Origin: Thermoplasmata archaeon | GTDB taxonomy: Archaea; Thermoplasmatota; E2; UBA202; JdFR-43 | Assembly (NCBI GenBank): GCA_021163175.1 | Contig: JAGGXG010000155.1 | Span: forward strand, 1-7,429 | Direction: 5' to 3' | DNA: 7,429 nucleotides | Part shown: positions 1 to 6,206 of the stretch, piece by piece | Position numbering within the stretch: position 1 is the stretch's first letter | Layout of the letters: each line of letters starts with the position of its first letter | The notes under the pieces: model-generated | Told to the model about the DNA's origin: nothing | What the model saw: only the letters and a program-made list of their open reading frames with translations | The model's database searches: none | Position numbers and translations under genes: made by a program

Positions 1-83
1 ACTTTTCTATGCCCTATTTCTTTATTCTGCAAAAACTTAAATTTTATTGGCTCAGTCCATTTCAACCCTAAATGCAACATCAT
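1..83 (-). CDS. possible N-terminal fragment of an unidentified leftward gene
   Basis: An open frame runs leftward from ATG at 83 (a second ATG lies at 80) to the window edge without a stop, giving about 27 residues that begin MMLHLGLKWTEP and are rich in Lys. I do not recognise a family. A weak A/T box (114-121, TTTATT on the minus strand) lies roughly 25 nt before a position near 92, which would allow a short-leader transcript diverging from the flippase gene. The plus strand is also open here in one frame up to the stop at 130-132, but that translation is Cys/Ser-rich and less protein-like. The fragment is too short to be sure it is coding. Confidence 0.2.
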   Translation of the reverse strand, partial: MMLHLGLKWTEPIKFKFLQNKEIGHRK

Positions 84-143
84 TTTGCAATCTTGTAGCC
101 AACAACTCCAAGAGAATAAACAAAGAGTATGAAAAACCTCAAG

Positions 144-151
144 TATTTATA
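144..151 (+). promoter_or_regulatory. TATA box of the flippase gene
   Basis: TATTTATA is centred about 24-25 nt before the ATG at 172, the usual archaeal TATA-to-transcription-start distance, so transcription would begin at or next to the start codon. No Shine-Dalgarno-like sequence precedes the ATG, which fits a leaderless mRNA. Confidence 0.55.
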
Positions 152-171
152 TTTTGAAACATTAAACAGCA

Positions 172-1683
172 ATGATTGCCCGAAAGTCAGCATTGATGGT
201 CATTACACAAGTTTTGAATGGAATACTTGGTTTCATTGCATTAAAGTTCATTTCAAAATTCATGCAGCCATGGGAATATGGTGTTGTTGGCTTTGCCTAT
301 GGCTTTGTTGCAATTTTTTCCATTTTTGGCAACCTTGGTTTTAATCAGGCTCATATCAAAAGAGTTTCTGAAGGAAAAGATATGGGGGATTGCATTGCAA
401 CCTTTGCCATAATAAAAACCTTTCTTGTGGCTCTGCTTTCTCTAACAGTAATTTTATCCATAGCCGTATGGAAATTTGTTCTGCATAGAGGATTTGAAAG
501 TCCTGTGAATGAAAAAGCAATCTATATAATGCTATCTTATTTTGCTCTCTCCACGCTCTCAAGCATAATGATTTCAACTTTCAATGCAAGAAAAGAAATC
601 GCCAAAGCAAGGTTACCATATTTCGCTTTTGTATTTATGCGTGTTGTTGCAACTGTTTTTATAGCATATATGGGGCTTGGCCCTCTTGCACTTGCCTATG
701 CATATCTATTTGGAGAGATTTTCCGATTTGCCCTTGCCATGATTTTTTTCAAAGGCTATCCAGTTGGAAAGCCATCCATCGAGTATGCTAAAAGCTATCT
801 CGCCTTCGCACGCCCCATGGCGATAGCCAGCGCCTCCTGGACTGTTATGACAAATATAGATAAAGTTTTCATACAGCTTTTCTGGAGTGCGACACAAGTT
901 GGAGAATATTTCGCTGTTTTCAATCTTTCCCGCTTCGTTATCCTATTTGCCTCCTCTCTCGGCACCCTTCTTCTTCCAACATTTTCAGAACATCATGCGA
1001 GAAATGATGTCGATGCCATAAAAAATATTGTTTTACAATCTGAGCGCTATTTAAGCATGATTGTTTTTCCAATAATAACAACAATGATTTTTCTGGCCAA
1101 GCCAATCATACACATGCTTTTAAGCGACAAATATATGCCTGCTCTGCCAGTCCTCCAGATATTACCTCTCTTTGTGCTTTTAGATGCTCTCTCTCGGCCC
1201 TATCAAAGTCAGCTTCAGGGAATGAATATGCCTCAATATTCCCGTAACTCAATTTTTATGATGATGCTAACCAATGTTTTCTTAAATTTCATTCTCATTC
1301 CAAAGGATATCAGAAGTCTGGGATTGAAATTATTTGGCCTGGGAATAAAGGGTGCTGCAATCTCAACAGTCGTTTCATATTTCATCGGCTTGGTTTATAT
1401 AAGAATATCATCCTGGCGCGTTACTGGCATTGCCGGAGGGAAAATTCTTTTTTATCATTTTATTGCTGCAGCAGCAATGGCTATGACTTTGCATGAAATA
1501 CAAAATATTATGAAAATAAGGCTGTGGTATCATCTTGTTTTTGCAGCATTCATTGGCTTTGTAGTTTATCTTGCAGTTTTAGTAATGCTGAGAGAATTTA
1601 AAAAGCAGGATTTTGATTTATTTATGGATACGTTGAACATTAAAAAAATGCTGAAATATGTCTGGGAGGAAATAAAGCATTGA
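172..1683 (+). CDS. polysaccharide / lipid-linked glycan flippase (Wzx-like, MOP superfamily)
   Basis: A 503-residue integral membrane protein that reads as a polysaccharide-biosynthesis flippase, moving lipid-linked glycan precursors across the cytoplasmic membrane for surface polysaccharide or protein glycosylation. Hydrophobic segments run through the whole length, roughly at residues 8-28, 36-56, 76-100, 115-137, 148-168, 170-194, 245-270, 292-312, 325-340, 360-377, 393-412, 425-442 and 452-473, giving about 12-14 helices as in the family. Typical marks are the opening SALMVITQVLNGILGF, the NLGFNQAHIKRVSEG loop after helix 2, an ARPMAIAS-x-SW segment starting the second half (about 213-223), and the basic C-terminal tail. 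The start at 172 is supported by the TATA spacing. Substrate cannot be read from sequence; no glycosyltransferase is visible in the window. The family call is strong, a Wzx-like role probable. Confidence 0.88.
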   Translation: MIARKSALMVITQVLNGILGFIALKFISKFMQPWEYGVVGFAYGFVAIFSIFGNLGFNQAHIKRVSEGKDMGDCIATFAIIKTFLVALLSLTVILSIAVWKFVLHRGFESPVNEKAIYIMLSYFALSTLSSIMISTFNARKEIAKARLPYFAFVFMRVVATVFIAYMGLGPLALAYAYLFGEIFRFALAMIFFKGYPVGKPSIEYAKSYLAFARPMAIASASWTVMTNIDKVFIQLFWSATQVGEYFAVFNLSRFVILFASSLGTLLLPTFSEHHARNDVDAIKNIVLQSERYLSMIVFPIITTMIFLAKPIIHMLLSDKYMPALPVLQILPLFVLLDALSRPYQSQLQGMNMPQYSRNSIFMMMLTNVFLNFILIPKDIRSLGLKLFGLGIKGAAISTVVSYFIGLVYIRISSWRVTGIAGGKILFYHFIAAAAMAMTLHEIQNIMKIRLWYHLVFAAFIGFVVYLAVLVMLREFKKQDFDLFMDTLNIKKMLKYVWEEIKH

Positions 1684-1687
1684 ACAA

Positions 1688-1697
1688 AAATTTTATC
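1688..1697 (+). promoter_or_regulatory. TATA box of the M14 carboxypeptidase gene
   Basis: The A/T box AAATTTTATC lies just past the flippase stop codon, with its core centred about 26 nt before the ATG at 1719. No ribosome-binding site sits between, so a leaderless transcript starting at the ATG is likely. This argues that the carboxypeptidase is expressed separately from the flippase despite the 35-nt gap. Confidence 0.5.
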
Positions 1698-1702
1698 TCC
1701 TG

Positions 1703-1708
1703 TTTTTT
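1703..1708 (+). terminator. possible T-run terminator of the flippase gene
   Basis: A run of six T about 20 nt after the flippase stop codon could act as an archaeal oligo-T terminator. No hairpin precedes it. It sits between the TATA box and start codon of the next gene, so it could equally be plain AT-rich promoter sequence. Confidence 0.25.
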
Positions 1709-1718
1709 AATTTAAATC

Positions 1719-3257
1719 ATGAAAGGCGTTATCCTTGTTGCAGCAATAATAATTTTTTCAACCATTTCATATGGATACAAGGGAGATATAAAGCCACATA
1801 GCTATGATGAGCTGGTTGAATGGTATAAAAATCTCGAGAAAAATTATCCTGAGTATATAGAAGTGTTCAAAGCAAATGAGATGTATAAGACAGGAAAGGT
1901 TGATGGAGGATATGATTTATATTATGTCTGCATAACCAATGAAAGCAAAGGTTTTCTCAAGCCTGAAGTACTATTTCTTGGAAGCCCTCATGGTGATGAA
2001 ACCGTTGGAACCATCTCCTTATATTACTTGGCAAAATGGATGATGGAGAACAAGGAGGATAGATGGATAAAATGGCTTCTTGACCACAGGGAAATATATA
2101 TTGAAGTTAGCCACAATCCATATGGTTTTGATCATCATTGTAGGCAAGATGCAAATGGATGGGATTTAAACAGAGAAGCTGATTATGATTGGCGTGGAGA
2201 AAATTCAGAGCTATGGGGAAGCGTGAATGGAAGGACTTTATGGCAGTTCATAAATCATCATGCAATAAGAGTTGGCTGCGATTTTCATGGTGGGACGAGG
2301 ATGCTTCTTTATCCATGGGGCTCGACACACAAAAACATTACTGCGAAAAGCCCTTTTTCTGGAAAAAGATATGAATATGCTCCTCCAGATTTCAATTTTT
2401 ATCACGCCGCCTGCCTGCGCCTCGGCGAGTATATGGGGGGCTATGGTGGAGTGTTTGATGAAAGGAATGTTGGAACGATACCATCGACAATAGGCTATGA
2501 AGCTCCTGGATGCATTGCTGCATGGGCTTATGGAGCAAATGTTAAAGAATGCCCAGCGGAAGACAAATTTGTGGATGATGAAGACAACGGAAATTATAAT
2601 TGTGGAATATTCTGGGTCTCGCCTGAATTGTCTCGAATAAAGGATCCGCCTTCATGGGAATTTGGTAATGAGAAGAGAGGATATATTTCTGAGGTGATAA
2701 AATTTGTTCTTCATCAAACTGATCTGGCTCAACCTTATTTGCTTTGGGTGAATGAAAACAATTCCTTTTCACATGGAAATGTGACGCTGCGATGGCAGGT
2801 GTATGGTTGCATGGTTGTGGATGAGACATACGTTGTTTATAGCTTTTATGGCAACCCTTTAAAAAATGGAATGAAGGGTGTTGTTCACAATGAATATGAA
2901 GGCATGTACAGAGGAGGCACATACTGGGATGGAAAAATATGGGAAGAAAGAATAGATATTCCAGAAAATGTTAGCGATGTATATGCAATTGCGTTCGCCA
3001 GAGTTGATGGAATATATAAAAATACAATAGCTCCATATGAATATGGCAATCATTCTTATTTGAGAATAATAAGGGAAAGGACGGATGCAAATTACATCGA
3101 AGTGGTGAATACAACAGATGGGATTGAAACAATAAAAGGAAACATCTGGTGGAGATCGCCATTACTGCATATAAAAATTGGAGGCATTGTTGAACCAGAG
3201 GAGGACTATATCTATATAATGGGAGAAAGATGGCAAGAAGCAAGGAAACAATCATAA
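1719..3257 (+). CDS. secreted M14-family zinc carboxypeptidase, C-terminal domain frameshifted
   Basis: A 512-residue secreted metallocarboxypeptidase that should remove C-terminal residues from extracellular peptides. Residues 1-19 form a signal peptide, followed by the family's N-terminal region (about 27-75). Zinc ligands are H91 and E94 in GSPHGDETVG and H190 in CDFHGGTRMLLYPWG; the substrate-binding block NPYGFDHHCRQDANGWDLNR ends with the conserved DLNR at 149-152. E303 in SPELSRIK is the likely catalytic glutamate, so the catalytic domain looks intact. Spacing from H190 to E303 is longer than in classical carboxypeptidase A, suggesting an insert. Residues about 335-475 look beta-rich. 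From about 483 an Ig-like module begins (EPEEDYIYIMGERW) but the frame stops at 3257; the module continues in the frame at 3230-3463. A one-base loss near 3231-3257, or a sequencing indel, would explain this; repaired, the protein would be about 581 residues. Confidence 0.85.
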   Translation: MKGVILVAAIIIFSTISYGYKGDIKPHSYDELVEWYKNLEKNYPEYIEVFKANEMYKTGKVDGGYDLYYVCITNESKGFLKPEVLFLGSPHGDETVGTISLYYLAKWMMENKEDRWIKWLLDHREIYIEVSHNPYGFDHHCRQDANGWDLNREADYDWRGENSELWGSVNGRTLWQFINHHAIRVGCDFHGGTRMLLYPWGSTHKNITAKSPFSGKRYEYAPPDFNFYHAACLRLGEYMGGYGGVFDERNVGTIPSTIGYEAPGCIAAWAYGANVKECPAEDKFVDDEDNGNYNCGIFWVSPELSRIKDPPSWEFGNEKRGYISEVIKFVLHQTDLAQPYLLWVNENNSFSHGNVTLRWQVYGCMVVDETYVVYSFYGNPLKNGMKGVVHNEYEGMYRGGTYWDGKIWEERIDIPENVSDVYAIAFARVDGIYKNTIAPYEYGNHSYLRIIRERTDANYIEVVNTTDGIETIKGNIWWRSPLLHIKIGGIVEPEEDYIYIMGERWQEARKQS

Positions 3258-3463
3258 TTGGAAAAATGAATGTTGTTGTAAAAGGAAACTATACAAAAGT
3301 TGAGTTTTATATCGATGACAATCTTAAATATGAAGATGTATCGCCGCCATTTCAATGGGAAATATCGCCCAGCATAGGAAAGCATGAAATAAGGGCAAAG
3401 ATGTATGAAAACAATGAAGCATATGAAGATAAAATACATGCCTTTCTGTTTGTTTTGAGATAA
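3230..3463 (+). CDS. C-terminal Ig-like domain of the carboxypeptidase, split off by a frameshift
   Basis: This 77-codon frame overlaps the carboxypeptidase end by 28 bp and encodes most of one Ig-like domain (similar to bacterial Ig modules such as Big_7). TIIIGKMNVVV is followed by KVEFYIDDNLKYEDVSPP and GKHEIRAKMY. It matches the C-terminus of the neighbouring phosphoesterase (VIIGRITIE, RVEFYVDGNLKYEDDSPP, GKHEIMVKAY). The first strand of the module, matching the neighbour's KPENALYVLDRE, lies at the end of the carboxypeptidase frame (EPEEDYIYIMGER), so the two frames together make one domain. It has no signal peptide and no catalytic residues. An SD-like GGGAG at 3221-3225 precedes the ATG at 3230, so separate or coupled translation is conceivable, but a product lacking the first strand would be an incomplete fold. 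Best read as the tail of a frameshifted gene, not an independent protein. Confidence 0.65.
   Translation: MARSKETIIIGKMNVVVKGNYTKVEFYIDDNLKYEDVSPPFQWEISPSIGKHEIRAKMYENNEAYEDKIHAFLFVLR
3299..3358 (+). repeat. Ig-module DNA repeat, copy 1
   Basis: These 60 bases match 4707-4766 at 51 positions by my hand count, with no gaps. They encode the VEFYIDDNLKYED core of the Ig-like module. A second identical block, ATAGGAAAGCATGAAATA, follows in both copies. The DNA-level similarity suggests a fairly recent duplication or gene conversion between the two neighbouring genes. Confidence 0.8.
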
Positions 3464-3471
3464 GATTTTAA
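3463..3471 (+). promoter_or_regulatory. TATA box of the metallophosphoesterase gene
   Basis: AGATTTTAA begins at the end of the upstream frame's stop codon, with its core about 24-25 nt before the ATG at 3492. No Shine-Dalgarno sequence intervenes, again fitting a leaderless start. A more TATA-like string at 3482-3489 is too close to the ATG to serve it. Confidence 0.45.
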
Positions 3472-3491
3472 GTAACGGTACATATATAAAC

Positions 3492-4868
3492 ATGGAAATC
3501 AGAATTGCATTGTTGGTTGCAATGCTAATTGCTTCTTCATTCACATTTTCTTCAAGCAATGGAATAGAATTTGTTGTTGGACCATACACTCAAAATGCCA
3601 AGAATGATAGCATAACAATTTTATGGGAGACAAATGTTGCAACTTCAAACAACACCATTATTTATAAAAACGGTAGCATAAGACTTTCTATAAATGATTC
3701 AAATTGTGGCAAGCATCATGAAATAACGATATATCCTCCATTCAATCGTGGCTATTATAAAGTAATTTCTGATGGAAAGGAGAGCAGATGGTTTGAATTC
3801 AAGCTTGCTTCATACTCTTTTTTAAAGAAAAATTTCAAGTGCCTCATACTCGGAGATAGCAGAGGAGCATGGGACAACTGGAAAAATGCAAGTTTGTTAG
3901 CTAAAGAAGCCAGCAAGGGAAATGCAGATATAGCAATACATGGCGGGGACATGGTGGGAGATGGAAAACAAGAATGGCAATGGGATGAATGGCTTGAGTT
4001 AATGAAGCCTGTAATGCAAAACACAACCTTCTTTGCTGTTATGGGAAACCATGAAAAGAATGCAAGCAGATTTTATGAAATATTTTCGTTGCCAAACAAT
4101 GAGATGTGGTATAGCTTCGATTACGGAATATGCCATTTCACCATTCTTAATAACTATGTCCCATGGAATGCTGGTTCAAGCCAGTATAAATGGCTGGAAA
4201 ATGATTTGAAAGCAGAAAAGCCATTCAAAATCGTGCTCTTCCATGAGCCCATATATTGCAGCGGGGGACATGCTCCAAGAAAAGATGTGAGGAAAGCATG
4301 GAAGCCATTATTCATCAAAAATAATGTGAGCCTCGTCATCCAATCCCACAATCATTATTACGAGCGAAGCGAACCCATCGATGGAATAACATACATAGTC
4401 ACAGGCGGCGCCGGCGCCCCTCTTTATGATGCGGTGCCATCGAGCATAATAAATGTTAGCAGGAAAGCATATCATTATTGCATCATGAATGTTTCATGGA
4501 ATGATGAGCCAGAAATAGAGTTTATGGCGAAAGATAAAGGTGGCAACATTATAGACAGTTTTGTTTTATATGCATATCATCCAAAAGTCATTATCTTAAA
4601 GCCTGAAAATGCATTGTATGTGCTGGATAGAGAAATCATTCCGTTGGGCATGCCTGTAATAATAGGAAGAATAACAATTGAAACAAAAGCAAATCATGCC
4701 AGCAGAGTTGAGTTTTATGTGGATGGCAATCTCAAATATGAAGATGACTCGCCACCATACCAATGGCAATGGAAGGGAATGGCTATAGGAAAGCATGAAA
4801 TAATGGTAAAAGCATATAATAGTGCTTCCAGTGAAGCCAGAATAGAGGTTTTTGCGTTCATGCTATGA
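3492..4868 (+). CDS. secreted purple-acid-phosphatase-like metallophosphoesterase with C-terminal Ig-like domain
   Basis: A 458-residue secreted phosphoesterase, likely releasing phosphate from organic esters outside the cell. Residues 1 to about 22 are a signal peptide. A fibronectin-like N-terminal domain (about 25-105, with VGPYTQNAKNDSITILWET) resembles that of purple acid phosphatases. The catalytic domain carries the calcineurin-like motifs in order: GDSRG (D122), GDMVGDG (D153), GNHE (N186, H187), FHEP (H251) and SHNHYYER (H286, H288), then TGGAGAP at 304-310. All expected metal ligands are present except the tyrosine of purple enzymes, which falls at G156. Residues about 364-458 form an Ig-like module (KPENALYVLDRE to EVFAFML) shared with the broken tail of the upstream carboxypeptidase. 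It appears to be transcribed from its own promoter. Substrate is unknown; phosphomonoester, phosphodiester or nucleotide are all possible. Confidence 0.87.
   Translation: MEIRIALLVAMLIASSFTFSSSNGIEFVVGPYTQNAKNDSITILWETNVATSNNTIIYKNGSIRLSINDSNCGKHHEITIYPPFNRGYYKVISDGKESRWFEFKLASYSFLKKNFKCLILGDSRGAWDNWKNASLLAKEASKGNADIAIHGGDMVGDGKQEWQWDEWLELMKPVMQNTTFFAVMGNHEKNASRFYEIFSLPNNEMWYSFDYGICHFTILNNYVPWNAGSSQYKWLENDLKAEKPFKIVLFHEPIYCSGGHAPRKDVRKAWKPLFIKNNVSLVIQSHNHYYERSEPIDGITYIVTGGAGAPLYDAVPSSIINVSRKAYHYCIMNVSWNDEPEIEFMAKDKGGNIIDSFVLYAYHPKVIILKPENALYVLDREIIPLGMPVIIGRITIETKANHASRVEFYVDGNLKYEDDSPPYQWQWKGMAIGKHEIMVKAYNSASSEARIEVFAFML
4707..4766 (+). repeat. Ig-module DNA repeat, copy 2
   Basis: This is the counterpart of 3299-3358: 51 of 60 positions identical, no gaps, encoding VEFYVDGNLKYEDDSPP inside the phosphoesterase. 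Here the module is in frame and complete, so this copy shows what the broken copy in the carboxypeptidase gene should look like. Confidence 0.8.
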
Positions 4869-4891
4869 AAAGGAAGCCACATTGCAATAAA

Positions 4892-4908
4892 ATGAAATTT
4901 CATAAAAT
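4892..4908 (+). promoter_or_regulatory. prsW promoter with palindromic operator candidate
   Basis: ATGAAATTTCAT at 4892-4903 is a perfect 12-bp palindrome running into an A/T box (ATAAAAT, 4902-4908) that would place transcription start near 4930. A regulator bound at the palindrome would block TATA-binding protein. Immediately upstream, TTGCAATAAAATG (4882-4894) is identical to a 13-mer in the hydrogenase promoter. The regulatory role is an inference. Confidence 0.4.
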
Positions 4909-4913
4909 TTTTT
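4908..4913 (+). terminator. possible T-run terminator of the phosphoesterase gene
   Basis: A T6 run about 40 nt past the phosphoesterase stop codon could end that transcript in the archaeal oligo-T manner. No stem-loop precedes it, and it overlaps the promoter of the next gene, so it is only a candidate. Confidence 0.22.
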
Positions 4914-4925
4914 AAAAAGGGATGG

Positions 4926-5642
4926 ATGCATATTATGCTGAAATTCATTACGCTATTCATAATCTCTTTTTCTCCAGCTATTGGCTATGCAATATGGATA
5001 AGAAATACAGAAAAATATGAACGCGAGCCCTGGGCGGCGATATTTGTGGCTTTTGCCTGGGGGGCGACACTTGCCATAATAGCAGCTTTATTCCTCGAGG
5101 AACTGCTTGGCATATCCCTTGCTACAAAAATAAAGGACTACACAACTTTTTCCTTCATAATGGCTGTCATAATTGCTCCTTTTGCTGAGGAATTTGCAAA
5201 GCCATTGGGTCTTTCATTAAAAATGGTTAGGAAAGAAATAAATGAGGAAGAGGATGGAATAGTATATGGGGCGATAGCTGGTTTGGGTTTTGCAGCAACA
5301 GAAAATTTATTCTATTCCATGTCATTTCTCTCATATGGATTGCTTTTCTTTTGCATTCTCGTTATTATAAGGACAATAGGGGGCTGCCTGCTCCATGCTT
5401 CTGCCACCTCATTCACAGGATATGGCTATGGAAAGGCTCTGCTGGAAGGCAAAGGCATGGGCGAGATTTTACATTTCTTTTTGATTGCTGTTGCGATGCA
5501 TTCCTTCTATAATTTCCTTGTCTCATTTGAAATGATAGGAGGCATATTTGGCGTGTTTTTGGCAATTTTGTTTGCAATAGCAAGCATAAGATATGTCAGG
5601 AAGAAAATAAAGAAACTTGATATGAAGCAGCTTATCCAATAA
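4926..5642 (+). CDS. prsW: PrsW-type intramembrane metalloprotease
   Basis: A 238-residue multi-pass membrane protein of the PrsW family, glutamic-type/metal-dependent membrane proteases related to CAAX peptidases; bacterial PrsW cleaves an anti-sigma factor, but the archaeal substrates are unknown. Hydrophobic segments lie at about 4-24, 36-57, 74-90, 110-124, 131-152, 180-199 and 203-222. Family motifs are present: EEFAKP with E88, E89 and K92 (motif 1), the DGIVYGAIAGLGFAATEN block with E126 and N127 (motif 2), LLHA with H157 (motif 3), and MHSFYNF with H192 (motif 4). The start is uncertain: ATG 4926 or the in-frame ATG 4935; the TATA box points between them, and neither has a good ribosome-binding site. 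Its 3' end overlaps the convergent macro-domain gene by 11 bp. A role in signalling or protein turnover at the membrane is inferred. Confidence 0.85.
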   Translation: MHIMLKFITLFIISFSPAIGYAIWIRNTEKYEREPWAAIFVAFAWGATLAIIAALFLEELLGISLATKIKDYTTFSFIMAVIIAPFAEEFAKPLGLSLKMVRKEINEEEDGIVYGAIAGLGFAATENLFYSMSFLSYGLLFFCILVIIRTIGGCLLHASATSFTGYGYGKALLEGKGMGEILHFFLIAVAMHSFYNFLVSFEMIGGIFGVFLAILFAIASIRYVRKKIKKLDMKQLIQ

Positions 5643-6153
5643 TCTCCTTCAAAACCTTTTCATGTATTTCATATGCCTTTCTATCATACAACACAAGTTT
5701 GACATGCATGCTATTGTTGCGGAGCCATTCTATTATTGCTGGAATAGCCACACGAGCCGCTTCCTCCATGGGATAGCCATATATGCCCGTGCTTATAGCT
5801 GGAAAAGCTATGCATTTTACACCATGTTTTTTAGCGAGTTCAAGGCTATTGATGTAACATTTCCGCAACAATTCAGCATCTTCTGGCTTTCCTTTATATA
5901 CTGGTCCAACGGTATGAATGACATATTTTGCAAGTCTATAGCCTTTGGTTATCTTCGCTTCTCCAGTTCTACATCCTCCGAGCTTTTTCGCTTCCTCCCA
6001 TAGCTCGGGGCCAGCAGCTTTATGGATTGCTCCACTCACGCCCCCGCCAGGCGAGAGGCGAGGATTTGCTGCATTAACGATGGCATCGCATTTTTCCTTT
6101 GTTATGTCCCCCTGTTTTATTTCAAAAATTGAGTTGTTTATCCTGACAATCAT
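5632..6153 (-). CDS. macro-domain protein (ADP-ribose binding / deacylation)
   Basis: A 173-residue single-domain cytoplasmic macro protein, about the normal length for stand-alone members. Family members bind ADP-ribose and often hydrolyse O-acetyl-ADP-ribose or remove mono-ADP-ribose from proteins. Visible motifs are GDIT at 15-18, DAIVNAANPRL at 23-33 with NAAN at 27-30, GGGVSGAIHKAAGPEL at 36-51, CRTGEA at 61-66, YVIHTVGPVY at 77-86 and the phosphate loop AISTGIYGYP at 119-128. S40 sits where MacroD-type enzymes carry an aspartate (GVDGAI) implicated in hydrolysis, so activity may differ; binding should be intact. GYRLAKY is also one residue shorter than the usual GYRLPAKY. Transcribed leftward from the AT-rich region at 6154-6205, divergent from the hydrogenase and convergent with prsW. 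The physiological substrate is unknown. Confidence 0.93.
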   Translation of the reverse strand: MIVRINNSIFEIKQGDITKEKCDAIVNAANPRLSPGGGVSGAIHKAAGPELWEEAKKLGGCRTGEAKITKGYRLAKYVIHTVGPVYKGKPEDAELLRKCYINSLELAKKHGVKCIAFPAISTGIYGYPMEEAARVAIPAIIEWLRNNSMHVKLVLYDRKAYEIHEKVLKEIIG

Positions 6154-6174
6154 ATTCCGTATTATTGAAAAATG

Positions 6175-6190
6175 TTAAAAAATTTTTTAA
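6175..6190 (-). promoter_or_regulatory. A6T6 palindrome / macro-gene promoter
   Basis: The 16-bp stretch TTAAAAAATTTTTTAA is perfectly palindromic and lies about 22-37 nt upstream of the macro-domain ATG at 6153, where its TATA box should be. Such A-tracts are usually bent or stiff. It abuts the rightward TATA box, so one factor bound here could affect both directions. Confidence 0.4.
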
Positions 6191-6206
6191 AAAAGATTTA
6201 TAAATG
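6191..6206 (+). promoter_or_regulatory. rightward BRE/TATA promoter upstream of the hydrogenase
   Basis: AAAAGATTTATAAATG is the best archaeal BRE-plus-TATA match in the window: a purine-rich BRE followed by TTTATAAA. It predicts a transcription start near 6226-6230, which leaves about 160 nt before the hydrogenase ATG. It may drive a leadered hydrogenase mRNA or a short RNA. The TTTATAAA core is symmetric, but the purine-rich element on its left favours rightward use. Confidence 0.5.

Noticed and set aside
129..344. 71-codon plus-strand frame overlapping the flippase start
   Set aside because: It overlaps the well-supported flippase frame, its product is Trp/Cys/Phe-rich and unlike a protein family, and its ATG lies upstream of the TATA box that serves 172.
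2542..2922. 126-codon minus-strand frame inside the carboxypeptidase gene
   Set aside because: Antisense shadow with His/Cys/Gln-rich composition, no promoter and no recognisable motif; the sense strand carries a clear M14 protein.
3226..3257. Programmed -1 ribosomal frameshift joining the two carboxypeptidase frames
   Set aside because: No in-frame X-XXY-YYZ slippery heptamer and no evident downstream pseudoknot were seen; a mutation or sequencing indel is simpler, though recoding is not excluded.
3482..3489. TATA-like ATATATAA just before the phosphoesterase ATG
   Set aside because: It is only 2-3 nt from the ATG, so it would start transcription inside the gene; the box at 3463-3471 has the right spacing.
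3212..3589. 125-codon minus-strand frame across the carboxypeptidase end and phosphoesterase start
   Set aside because: It runs antisense to the Ig-like fragment and the signal peptide, and its hydrophobic look comes from complementing AT-rich codons.
4407..4418. GGCGCCGGCGCC palindrome as a regulatory site
   Set aside because: It lies within the coding sequence for the conserved TGGAGAP motif of the phosphoesterase; the residue pattern explains most of it, so it is kept only as part of the codon-island observation.
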